Shown: positions 1 to 6,241, numbered from the stretch's first letter. The stretch: DNA of 9,492 nucleotides from Hyphomicrobiaceae bacterium (GCA_025359005.1 JANYHP010000283.1:1-9492), one strand, 5' to 3'. Made by a program: numbers and translations. Notes: generated by a model not told the origin, from the sequence alone.

Positions 1-2
1 TC

Positions 3-476
3 GGCGTGCCGTGGGTCGCTGCCATTTCGGCGATCCCGAAAATCGCGCTCCTGCCGCTGTTCATCATCTGGTTCGGCATCGGCGAGGGTTCGAAGGTGGC
101 GACCATCGCCTTCGGCACGTTTTTCCCGGTGGCCGTCAATACCTACACCGGCGTCGACAGCGTGCCGCGCACCCTGATCCGCATGGGGCAGAGCTTCAAT
201 CTGAGCCGCTGGACGATCCTGCGGGCAATCGTACTGCCGGCTACGCTGCCGGCACTCTTTGCCGCGTTCCGCATTTCGGCGTCGATTGGCATCATCTTGC
301 TGGTGGCGGCCGAAATGGTGAGCGCCGACTTCGGTATCGGCGCCTACATCATTCAGCAGCAGAACCTTTTCCAGCTCGACCGGCTGATGGCCGGCGTCAC
401 CGTGCTGATGGTTCTGGGGCTGGCTATCTACGGCGTGATAAGCCTGCTGGAGAAGCGATTTCTGCGCTGGCGGTAG
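3..476 (+). CDS. ABC transporter permease, SsuC/TauC-like (5' partial)
   Basis: This is the C-terminal part (about 157 residues) of an inner-membrane permease of a binding-protein-dependent ABC importer. The reading frame is open from base 3, so the start lies upstream of the window; the GTG at 6 is internal. The visible part begins with a hydrophobic segment reading AAISAIPKIALLPLFIIWFG, which is typical of the nitrate/sulfonate/taurine permease family, followed by a second at about IATIAFGTFFPVAV. The cytoplasmic EAA-like coupling loop follows (positions about 160-290), containing the conserved 'LPATLPALFAAFRIS' block that contacts the ATPase. Two more membrane segments follow, and the protein ends in a short basic tail (EKRFLRWR). 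Family members are usually 250-270 residues, so roughly 100 are missing. The substrate cannot be told from the permease; sulfonates, taurine, nitrate, pyrimidine precursors and others are all known for this family. Its ATPase and binding protein are not in the window, unless they lie upstream. Confidence 0.9.
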   Translation, partial: GVPWVAAISAIPKIALLPLFIIWFGIGEGSKVATIAFGTFFPVAVNTYTGVDSVPRTLIRMGQSFNLSRWTILRAIVLPATLPALFAAFRISASIGIILLVAAEMVSADFGIGAYIIQQQNLFQLDRLMAGVTVLMVLGLAIYGVISLLEKRFLRWR

Positions 477-623
477 GGTGCCCGGGTGCCGGCGACACAT
501 ATCCGTACGGAGCCGAGCGGCACGCGGAGGCGCGAGCCTGCGTTGCGCTTTCTTCGATTCACACCACGTGAAAAGCGATCTAGCGTGTGCGGGCACAACA
601 CCAGCACGGGCGGAGACGGGCAC

Positions 624-1421
624 ATGAACTTCGACGGGACAGTCGCGCTGATCACGGGCGCGGCGAACGGGATCGGGCTGGCAACGGCGCTGGCGTTCGC
701 GGCCAAGGGCGCCAAGGTGGTGGCGGTCGACAAGGATGGGGCGGGTGCGGAAAAAACGGCGGCGGCGATCAAGGCCAAGGGCGGGCTGGCCATCGCGAAA
801 GCCGCGGATGTGACGCGCAGCGCCGACGTGGCGGCCTATGTGAAGGCGACGCTGGATGCCTATGGCCGCATCGATTGCTTCTTCAATAATGCCGGCATCG
901 AGGGGCAGGTGGCGCCGATCGTCGACTACGACGAGGCGATGTTCGATGCCGTGCTGGCGGTGAATGTGAAGGGTGTGTTTCTCGGGCTCAGGCATGTGTT
1001 GCCGGTGATGATGCGGCAAGGCAGCGGATCGGTGGTCAACACGTCGTCGGTGGCGGGGCTGACGGGCACGCCGAACATGAGCGCCTACGTGGCGTCCAAG
1101 CATGCGGTGCTGGGGCTCACCAAGACGGCGGCGGGGGAGGTGGCGCGGATGGGCGTGCGCGTCAACGCAGTCTGTCCCGGGCCGATCGACACGCGGATGA
1201 TCCACGCCATCGAGGCGCAGATCAATCCGGCCGATCCAGCGCTGGTCGAGCAGAAATATCACGCCGCGATCCCGGTCGGCCGCTATGGGACCGCGGACGA
1301 GGTGGCGGAGATGGTGCTGTTTCTGTGCGCGGCGGGCAGCGGCAACATCACCGGCGCGCATTTCGTCATCGACGGCGGGCGGACGGCCACCGGCGGGGCG
1401 GTGACGGTGGTGACGCGGTAG
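624..1421 (+). CDS. SDR family NAD(P)-dependent oxidoreductase
   Basis: A classical short-chain dehydrogenase/reductase of 265 residues, the usual family length, expected to be cytosolic. Visible motifs in order: the Rossmann glycine motif TGAANGIG (residues 11-18); Asp36 at the end of beta-2, which favours NAD(H) over NADP(H); the DV pair at 62-63; NNAG at 88-91; Asn114; the catalytic Ser142 in NTSS; Tyr155 and Lys159 in YxxxK; and PGPI at 185-188. The C-terminus carries the usual GAHFVIDGG segment. The ATG at 624 is chosen because GGAG sits 8 bases upstream (612-615) and the Rossmann fold starts right after it. An in-frame GTG at 486 would add 46 Arg/Pro-rich residues with no family counterpart. 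The gene follows the permease by 147 bases on the same strand, so the two may be co-transcribed, but the gap allows an own promoter. The substrate cannot be inferred; these enzymes oxidise or reduce alcohols, sugars, steroids and acyl groups. Confidence 0.93.
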   Translation: MNFDGTVALITGAANGIGLATALAFAAKGAKVVAVDKDGAGAEKTAAAIKAKGGLAIAKAADVTRSADVAAYVKATLDAYGRIDCFFNNAGIEGQVAPIVDYDEAMFDAVLAVNVKGVFLGLRHVLPVMMRQGSGSVVNTSSVAGLTGTPNMSAYVASKHAVLGLTKTAAGEVARMGVRVNAVCPGPIDTRMIHAIEAQINPADPALVEQKYHAAIPVGRYGTADEVAEMVLFLCAAGSGNITGAHFVIDGGRTATGGAVTVVTR

Positions 1422-1713
1422 GCTCGGCGAGGACGAGTATGGTTAAAAATCAGCGACTTACGGCGGAGTACGGTTAATCGCAGTAATTGCACCAGGATGC
1501 GATTCTGTGGGGTTTGACTGCTTCGGCCATCACCCTAGCCAAAAAGAAATTGAACGCGCCGCAGGCGCCTCCAGGCTCGATTTAGAGCCCTTCCAGGGGG
1601 TGAGTCTCGCTCTCTTTAGGTGGCGCTGGTCAGGGCTTGGGTTTTGTCCGCGAAAACCACCCAACCCGCTGATTAACCGTTAATTTTTACCGATGTGTCG
1701 CCACGTCGGTCGC
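1422..1713. other. Convergent intergenic gap with short repeats and hairpins
   Basis: No gene is seen between the SDR gene and the TRAP binding-protein gene, which converge here. The gap is more AT-rich than its neighbours and holds several small structures. Two near-identical 12-mers, GAGTATGGTTAA (1435-1446) and GAGTACGGTTAA (1466-1477), lie 31 bases apart start to start. There is a GCGCC-GCA-GGCGC hairpin (1556-1568) and a GGCTC/GAGCC hairpin (1574-1589). A longer imperfect stem occupies 1637-1664. The perfect palindrome ATTAAC-C-GTTAAT lies at 1672-1684. None has the adjoining T-run of a confident intrinsic terminator, though transcripts from both sides must end in this region. Confidence 0.5.
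1637..1664 (+). terminator. Possible weak transcription terminator hairpin
   Basis: An imperfect stem-loop pairs TTGGG with CCCAA and TTTT with AAAA, with a 7-base loop (GTCCGCG) and a three-base bulge (CCA). It lies in the convergent gap after the SDR gene. No T-run follows directly; a short T stretch (1684-1688) comes about 20 bases later, so a terminator role is only tentative. Confidence 0.25.
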
Positions 1714-2823
1714 TCACCCCCGGTTGCGGACGCCGATCATGAAGCTGTCGAACGAGTACTCGGCGATCTGCCACCAGAGCAGTTGGTCGCCGCGATAGGC
1801 GGTCATGCTGTCGAGCGCCTTCTTGAACAGCGGGTTCTGGCTGGCCAACTCGGCGTAGTAGTCCTGGGCGGCCTTGTAGGACGCTTCCATCACCGGCAGC
1901 GTGAAGGGCTTGACCACGGCGCCGGCGCCGATCAGCCGTTTGAGTGCCGGGGCATTAACGGTGTCGTACTTGGCGATCATCCAGGTGTTGGCCGCTTCGG
2001 CCGCTTGGCTGACAATGGCGTGATACATCTTCGGCAGTTTCTGCCACTGGTCGAGATTGATGACCAGATGCATCATCGCGCTGCCTTCCCACCAGCCGGG
2101 GTAATAGTAGTATTTGGCGATGCGCGCGAGGCCGAGCTTTTCGTCGTCGTAGGGGCCGACGAACTCGGCGGCATCGATGGTGCCGCGTTCCAGAGCGGGA
2201 TAGATGTCGCCGGGTGTGATCTGCTGGGCGACGACGCCGAGCCGCGACAGCACCTGTCCGCCCATGCCGCCGATGCGGAACTTGAGACCCTGGAGGTCGT
2301 CGACGGTATTGATCTCCTTGCGGAACCAGCCGCCCATCTGGGTGCCGGAGTTGCCCATGGGGATGCCGTAGGCGTTGAACTTCTTCAGACTCTCGTTGAC
2401 GATCTCGGCGCCGCCGCCGAACGCCCACCACGCCTGCTGGTGGCGCTGGTTGAGGCCGAAGGGAATGCCGGTGCCGAAGCCGAGGGTGGGGTCCTTGCCG
2501 ACGTAGAAATAAGTCGGCGTCTGCGCGCACTCGACGGAGCCGGACGTCACCGCGTCGAGCGCCTGCTGGCCGGGCACGATCTCACCCGCCGCGAAGGTCT
2601 GGATCTGGAAGTTGTTGTCGGTGGCCTCGGCCACATATTTGGCGAAGATCTGCGCGGTGCCGTAGATCGTATCGAGTGACTTCGGAAAGCTCGACGTCAG
2701 CCGCCATTTGACCTGCGGCAATGACTGGGCAATGGCGGGCGCTGCAAGCGTGGTGCCGGCTGCGGCCAGTGCACCCGTCTTGAGAACCCCGGACTTCAGG
2801 AACTGACGGCGCGGCATTGTCAT
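1714..2823 (-). CDS. TRAP transporter solute-binding protein, TakP-like (2-oxo-acid type)
   Basis: Periplasmic substrate-binding protein (369 residues) of a tripartite ATP-independent periplasmic transporter, DctP family. The N-terminus is a twin-arginine-like signal: RRQFLK at residues 5-10, a hydrophobic stretch to about 28, and a likely cleavage after A-I-A (30-32). The mature protein follows the TakP pattern closely, from WRLTSSFPKSLDTIYG at 40-55, through MGGWFRKEINTVDDLQGLK at 163-181 and the GDIYPALERGTIDA segment at 205-218, to GPYDDEKLG (223-231) and YYYYPGWWEG (238-247). Rhodobacter TakP, remembered from the literature, binds pyruvate and other 2-oxo acids with a cation. One difference: residues 220-221 are Glu-Phe where I recall Glu-Trp. 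The start at 2823 is chosen over the ATG at 2817 because only it has a GAG about 6 bases upstream. No TRAP membrane (DctQ/DctM) genes adjoin it in the window. It diverges from the FAH-family gene across 98 bases, which suggests related function and shared control. Confidence 0.92.
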   Translation of the reverse strand: MTMPRRQFLKSGVLKTGALAAAGTTLAAPAIAQSLPQVKWRLTSSFPKSLDTIYGTAQIFAKYVAEATDNNFQIQTFAAGEIVPGQQALDAVTSGSVECAQTPTYFYVGKDPTLGFGTGIPFGLNQRHQQAWWAFGGGAEIVNESLKKFNAYGIPMGNSGTQMGGWFRKEINTVDDLQGLKFRIGGMGGQVLSRLGVVAQQITPGDIYPALERGTIDAAEFVGPYDDEKLGLARIAKYYYYPGWWEGSAMMHLVINLDQWQKLPKMYHAIVSQAAEAANTWMIAKYDTVNAPALKRLIGAGAVVKPFTLPVMEASYKAAQDYYAELASQNPLFKKALDSMTAYRGDQLLWWQIAEYSFDSFMIGVRNRG

Positions 2824-2921
2824 AAGGGGCTCTTTTCGCGGCGACACGGGATCCGGTGCCGGTGCACTGTGTTTTGGATCAACGGCGTGGCAGGTTAGCG
2901 GGAAACATCGGGAGCTACCAT
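2824..2921. promoter_or_regulatory. Divergent promoter region between the TRAP binding-protein gene and the FAH operon
   Basis: These 98 bases must hold the start signals for both divergent transcripts. The sequence includes a tandem CCGGTG (2853-2858, 2859-2864) running into GTGCAC, and two GGATC words. I could not assign -35/-10 boxes with confidence. The FAH-side ribosome binding site GGGAG is at 2910-2914. A regulator gene is not present next to it, so the controlling factor is probably encoded elsewhere. Confidence 0.45.
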
Positions 2922-3971
2922 ATGAAACTGGCGACGCTGCGCAATGGGACGAGAGACGGACAGCTGGCCGTTGTGTCGCGAGATCTGCGGCTGGCGGCCT
3001 GGGCCGAGGACGTGGTTGCAGGCCTCTCGACGCTGCAGGCCTTGCTCGACGATTGGGAGGAGTTGTCCCCCAAGGTCGCACGGATCGCCGCCGAGTTAAA
3101 CGAGGTGTCCGAAGGCGGGCGGCGGGCACCGTTCGCGACGTTCGACTTCGATCCGGGGCAAGCGATGGCGCCGTTGCCGCGCGCTTACCAGTGGGCCGAC
3201 GGCTCGGCTTACGTCAATCACGTCGAACTGGTGCGGCGGGCGCGCGGCGCCGAAATGCCGCAGAGTTTCTGGACCGACCCGCTGATGTACCAGGGTGGCT
3301 CGGACACCTTTCTGGGGCCGCGCGAGGATATCGTGGTGGCGGACGAAGCGTTCGGCATCGATCTGGAGGGCGAAGTGGCCGTCGTGACCGGCGATGTGCC
3401 TATGGGCCTGGCCAGTGGCGACGCCGAGGGCTGTATCCGGCTGCTGATGCTGGTCAACGACGTGAGCCTGCGCAACCTGATCCCGGGCGAGTTGGCCAAG
3501 GGGTTTGGCTTCTTCCATGGCAAGCCGTCGACGGCATTCGGACCGGTGGCCGTGACGCCAGACGAGTTCGGGCCTGCCTGGCGCGACGCCAAAGTCCATC
3601 TGCCGCTCGAAGCCGCCATCAATGGACGCGCGCTCGGCCATCCCAATGCCGGCCGGGACATGACCTTCTCGTTCGCCGATCTGATCGCCCATGCCTCGAA
3701 AACACGGCGGCTGGCAGCTGGCACGATCATCGGCTCGGGCACGGTGTCCAACAAGGGGCCGGATGGCGGTCCCGGCAAGCCGGTGGCGGAGGGCGGCGCG
3801 GGCTATACATGTCTCGCCGAAGTGCGCACCATCGAGACGATTGTCGCCGGCAAGCCCACGACGCCGTTCCTCAGCTTCGGCGATATGGTGCGCCTCGATA
3901 TGCGCGATGCCACGGGCCTGTCCATTTTCGGTGCCATCGAGCAGAAAGTGGTGCGATACCCTGGAGCCTGA
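2922..3971 (+). CDS. Fumarylacetoacetate hydrolase (FAH) family protein
   Basis: Predicted cytosolic FAH-superfamily enzyme of 349 residues. The superfamily cleaves or decarboxylates acidic oxo-compounds from aromatic ring degradation (fumarylacetoacetate, fumarylpyruvate, acylpyruvates, 2-oxo-hepta-diene-dioates), using a divalent metal. Residues 1-85 form the smaller N-terminal domain (start MKLATLRNGTRDGQLAVV), and the catalytic domain follows. The metal site is visible as Glu149 and Glu151 in IDLEGEVAVV and Asp180 in LMLVNDVSLRN. The conserved GFGFFHGKPSTAFGP block follows at 194-208, with Lys201. A G-S-G-T-V-S-N substrate-loop motif and the C-terminal FGD...FGAIEQ segment complete the family pattern. 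The start at 2922 has GGGAG 7 bases upstream. It is the first gene of a tight operon: the next gene begins 3 bases after its stop. The N-terminal domain resembles longer fumarylacetoacetate-type members more than the short 4-oxalocrotonate enzymes. The exact substrate is unproven. Confidence 0.9.
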   Translation: MKLATLRNGTRDGQLAVVSRDLRLAAWAEDVVAGLSTLQALLDDWEELSPKVARIAAELNEVSEGGRRAPFATFDFDPGQAMAPLPRAYQWADGSAYVNHVELVRRARGAEMPQSFWTDPLMYQGGSDTFLGPREDIVVADEAFGIDLEGEVAVVTGDVPMGLASGDAEGCIRLLMLVNDVSLRNLIPGELAKGFGFFHGKPSTAFGPVAVTPDEFGPAWRDAKVHLPLEAAINGRALGHPNAGRDMTFSFADLIAHASKTRRLAAGTIIGSGTVSNKGPDGGPGKPVAEGGAGYTCLAEVRTIETIVAGKPTTPFLSFGDMVRLDMRDATGLSIFGAIEQKVVRYPGA

Positions 3972-3974
3972 CCC

Positions 3975-4298
3975 ATGAAGCTGCTTGAGACGGCCCTGTT
4001 TGCCCTGGCGCTCGTGCTGGTCCCATGGCTGGGCTGGCTCGCCGGGCGCGCCATGGGGCGGCGGGATTGGCGGATTGGTGGTGTGCTTTGTGGCGCCGTG
4101 CTGGTCGCGGCGTTGCCCAACGTCGCGCGCATGGCGGTGCTCGCGGCCTTTGAAGGTTCGCCGTTCCTCGCAGCCTTCGCCGGGCGGCTGGTGCGGACCG
4201 GCACGGAGCATCTGGAAATCGGGTTGTTCTTTGTGGCACTCGCCGCATTCGTCACCATGATCGGCTGGACATCGACGCCGGTCGCTGCCAGATCGTGA
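3975..4298 (+). CDS. Small integral membrane protein, function unknown
   Basis: A 107-residue hydrophobic protein that I do not recognise. Three probable membrane segments are visible: about residues 4-24 (LETALFALALVLVPWLGWLA), 35-58 (rich in Gly, Val, Ala, with a Pro-Asn pair inside) and 83-101 (IGLFFVALAAFVTMIGW). Positive residues lie between segments 1 and 2 (GRAMGRRDWR) and after segment 2. The gene starts 3 bases after the FAH-gene stop. Its ribosome binding site GGAG (3963-3966, 8 bases before the ATG) lies inside the end of the FAH gene, so translation of the two is probably coupled. The MBL-fold gene follows after 25 bases. The Shine-Dalgarno placement and operon position support a real gene; a long minus-strand frame across it is rejected as an artefact. 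A helper, sensor or permease role would be speculation. Confidence 0.75.
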   Translation: MKLLETALFALALVLVPWLGWLAGRAMGRRDWRIGGVLCGAVLVAALPNVARMAVLAAFEGSPFLAAFAGRLVRTGTEHLEIGLFFVALAAFVTMIGWTSTPVAARS

Positions 4299-4323
4299 TA
4301 GGTGCCGCTTCGGAGATCCCACG

Positions 4324-5283
4324 ATGACCACGCCCAAATTCGCGTCCGCCGGCGACATGGCCGAGAAGGCGGTGTCGTTCACCAAGCTCGGCGAGGGCTT
4401 GTTCGCCTACACCGCCGAGGGCGATCCCAACACGGGCATCATCGTCGGTGACGAGAGCTGCATGGTGATCGACGCGCAGGCGACGCCGCTGATGGCCCGC
4501 GATGTGATCGCGCGCGTAAAAGCTGTCACCGACAAGCCCATAAAATACGTGCTGTTGTCGCACTATCATGCTGTGCGCGTGCTCGGCGCCTCGGCGTTCG
4601 GCGCGTCCGAGATCATCGCCAGCGAACAGACGCGCAAGCTGATCGTCGAACGCGGCGAACAAGATAAGGCCAGCGAGATCGGCCGCTTCCCGCGCCTCTT
4701 TCGCGGTGTCGACAGCGTGCCGCCGGGCATGACGTGGCCGACTTTGACGTTCACCGGCACGCTCACCTTGTGGCTCGGCAAGCGGCGCGTCGAAATCAGC
4801 CATCTCGGCCGCGGGCACACGGCGGGCGATACGGTGGCCTGGGTGCCGGATGCGGGCGTGATGTTCTCGGGCGATCTCGTCGAATACAAATCCGCCTGCT
4901 ACTGCGGCGACGCGCACTTTCGCGACTGGCCGAAGACGCTCGATCGCTTAGCCGGATTCCAGCCGAAAGCGCTGGTGCCGGGCCGTGGCGACGCGCTGAT
5001 AGGGGCTGCAAAAGTGTCGGAAGCGATCGGCGGCACGCGCGACTTCCTCGCCGCCACCTTCGGCACCGCCGAGCAGGCCGTGGCGCAAGGCAAGAGCCTG
5101 AAGGAAACGTTTGCAGCCGTGCGCGCGGCGATGGACAAACCTTTCGGCGGCTATGCCATCTACGAGCACTGCCTGCCGTTCAACGTCTCGCGCGCCTACG
5201 ACGAAGCGCGCGGCATCGACTGGCCCGTCGTGTGGACCGACGTGCGCGATCGTGAGATGTGGGCGTCGCTGCAAGGGTCGTGA
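4324..5283 (+). CDS. Metallo-beta-lactamase-fold protein with altered metal site
   Basis: A 319-residue MBL-fold protein with no signal peptide, probably a cytosolic hydrolase. The fold shows GIIVGDESCMVIDAQ (38-52), then the metal motif at 80-88. That motif reads H80-Y-H82-A-V84-R85-V-L-G instead of the canonical H-x-H-x-D-H, so the Asp and His of the second zinc site are Val84 and Arg85. Later ligands are His165 in GRGHTAGDT (162-170) and Asp184 in SGDLVEY (182-188). The last canonical His (PGHG) is Arg221 in PGRG (219-222). Thus the zinc-1 ligands and the bridging Asp are kept, while three zinc-2 ligands are lost. A C-x-C (192-194) follows the SGD motif. I recall other proteins with the same HYHAVR pattern, so this looks like a subfamily trait rather than decay. 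GGAG at 4312-4315 is 8 bases before the ATG. The gene is third in the operon, and DinB starts 1 base after its stop. The substrate is unknown; beta-lactamase activity is unlikely. Confidence 0.9.
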   Translation: MTTPKFASAGDMAEKAVSFTKLGEGLFAYTAEGDPNTGIIVGDESCMVIDAQATPLMARDVIARVKAVTDKPIKYVLLSHYHAVRVLGASAFGASEIIASEQTRKLIVERGEQDKASEIGRFPRLFRGVDSVPPGMTWPTLTFTGTLTLWLGKRRVEISHLGRGHTAGDTVAWVPDAGVMFSGDLVEYKSACYCGDAHFRDWPKTLDRLAGFQPKALVPGRGDALIGAAKVSEAIGGTRDFLAATFGTAEQAVAQGKSLKETFAAVRAAMDKPFGGYAIYEHCLPFNVSRAYDEARGIDWPVVWTDVRDREMWASLQGS

Positions 5284-5284
5284 G

Positions 5285-5842
5285 ATGGCACTGGCGCTTT
5301 ATTTGCGGAAAATGGCGCGGAACAATGCGTGGGCGAACTATCGTCTGCATCAGGCGTGCCTGCAATTGCCGATGGAGCAATTCGCCGCGACGCGCACGGG
5401 GTTCTTTCCCACGATCAAGGCGACACTCAATCATATCCTGGCGGTGGACTGCTATTATATCGACGCCTTGACGAAGGGCGGCCGCGGGCCAACGGCGTTT
5501 CGAGCATTTGTGCCGTTCGAGCAACCGCTGGCACTGGCGACTGCGCAGGCGGAGAGCGATCGCCGGCTGGTCGACTTCTGCGACGCGCTGACGGAGGATG
5601 CAACGGCTGCGAGCGTGCGCACCGACCGGGGCAAGGACGGTGTCTTTCTCGAACGCTGCGATGACCTGCTGGCGCATCTCTTTCAGCACCAGATCCACCA
5701 CCGCGGACAGGTGCACAACATGCTGTCGGGCACGTCGGTCAGTCCGCCGCAACTCGACGACTATTTCCTGGCCTACGACATCGGCACGCGCGCCCGCGAC
5801 GTGGAAGAGGCCGGCGTCGTCGGGCCGGAAATGTTGACGTGA
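5285..5842 (+). CDS. DinB/YfiT-family metal-binding four-helix protein
   Basis: A 185-residue DinB-superfamily protein. These are four-helix bundles binding Zn or Ni through three histidines. Some members are thiol-dependent enzymes (mycothiol or bacillithiol transferases, maleylpyruvate isomerase); many have no known function. The triad is intact: His50 in ATLNHILAVD, then His135 and His139 in HLFQHQIHHRGQVHNML (H-x3-H followed by RGQ). The N-terminus (LRKMARNNAWANYRLHQAC) is the usual first helix. The ATG at 5285 lies one base after the MBL stop codon, with an AAGGG at 5273-5277, so translation is probably coupled. It appears to be the last intact gene of the operon. In an alphaproteobacterium the thiol, if any, would be glutathione rather than mycothiol, so isomerase activity is only a hypothesis suggested by the FAH-type enzyme upstream. 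Confidence 0.9.
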   Translation: MALALYLRKMARNNAWANYRLHQACLQLPMEQFAATRTGFFPTIKATLNHILAVDCYYIDALTKGGRGPTAFRAFVPFEQPLALATAQAESDRRLVDFCDALTEDATAASVRTDRGKDGVFLERCDDLLAHLFQHQIHHRGQVHNMLSGTSVSPPQLDDYFLAYDIGTRARDVEEAGVVGPEMLT

Positions 5843-5910
5843 GTGCCCCCCCGGCAACCGGGCCGTCGCGGGTTGCGATTCCAGGACGCAGTCTTGCGTG
5901 TTGACGTGAG
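5832..5910 (+). repeat. 12-base direct repeat TGTTGACGTGAG (two copies)
   Basis: The exact 12-mer occurs at 5832-5843, overlapping the DinB stop codon, and again at 5899-5910, just before the ribosome binding site of the broken LysE-like gene. The starts are 67 bases apart. A CCCGG-CAA-CCGGG hairpin (5850-5862) lies between the copies. It could be a duplication footprint or chance. Confidence 0.55.
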
Positions 5911-5922
5911 CACGAGGGACCG

Positions 5923-6125
5923 ATGCCCGACCTCCAGAACTTTCTGTTGTTCCTGGCGACCGCACTTGTCGTGGCCATCACGCCAGGGCCGGGCATTTTA
6001 TGTCGCCGCGCGCACGCTCGCCGGAGGCCGTAAGGAAGGGCTCGCATCGAGCTTTGGGACAGGCGTCTGGGGCCGTCATGTGCGGGCTCGGTGCGACGCT
6101 GCTATTTGCGCGTCGTGCGGGATGA
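5923..6125 (+). pseudogene. LysE/RhtB-family exporter remnant, frameshifted and truncated
   Basis: The ATG at 5923 follows a GAGGG (5914-5918). It opens a frame reading MPDLQNFLLFLATALVVAIT, then PGPGI, the typical first membrane helix and PGP motif of LysE/RhtB amino-acid exporters. After GGCATTTTA the frame runs into unrelated codons and a TAA at 6031. The expected continuation, YVAARTLAGGRKEGLASSFGTG, is present in another frame from about 5998, so one base was gained or two lost in the T-run at 5996-5999. Near 6070 the sense appears to shift again into the third frame (AVMCGLGATLLFA), which ends at a TGA at 6123-6125. Only about 65 of the usual 200-210 residues can be recognised, and the rest is absent before the repeats. 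The first break is clear; the second is a weaker reading. A sequencing error could explain one shift but not the missing C-terminal two-thirds. Confidence 0.8.
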
Positions 6126-6173
6126 CGGAAGGAGTGAGGTTCCCGCGGCTGTGGTGCGCACTCCGGGGGCGGC

Positions 6174-6241
6174 GCTCTAGCCCTTTGTTTATCGCATTTT
6201 CTGCACCAAACCGGTGTCCACATTGGTGGAAAATGCTCTAG
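6174..6241. repeat. 68-bp palindromic intergenic repeat, copy 1
   Basis: Begins GCTCTAGCCCTTTGTTT and ends AAATGCTCTAG. The interior forms a strong stem: GCATTTTC(TG)CACCAA pairs with TTGGTGGAAAATGC around a loop containing ACCGGTGTCC, with a two-base bulge. The same unit recurs at 6276-6343 in the same orientation. The pattern matches, from memory, a repeat family common between genes in Rhizobiales genomes (AGAGCATTTTCC...GACACCGGTT... on the other strand). Confidence 0.85.

Noticed and set aside
486..623. Extended start for the SDR gene giving 46 more residues
   Set aside because: The extension is Arg/Pro-rich without family similarity, and a good ribosome binding site precedes the ATG at 624, right before the Rossmann fold.
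1672..1684. Reading the TTAA-CCG-TTAA palindrome as a CtrA box
   Set aside because: The spacer is 3 bases rather than 7 and no gene starts nearby.
1693..2679. Long plus-strand open frame (328 codons) opposite the TRAP binding-protein gene
   Set aside because: It is antisense to a clear TakP-like protein and its translation is a low-complexity Gly/Ala/Val/His/Arg mixture typical of a GC-rich shadow frame.
3096..4385. 429-codon minus-strand frame across the FAH and membrane-protein genes
   Set aside because: It overlaps two well-supported plus-strand genes and the start of a third, and reads as His/Arg/Pro-rich shadow sequence.
4324..5283. Calling the MBL-fold gene an antibiotic-resistance beta-lactamase
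   Set aside because: There is no export signal, the second zinc site is replaced, and the context is catabolic.
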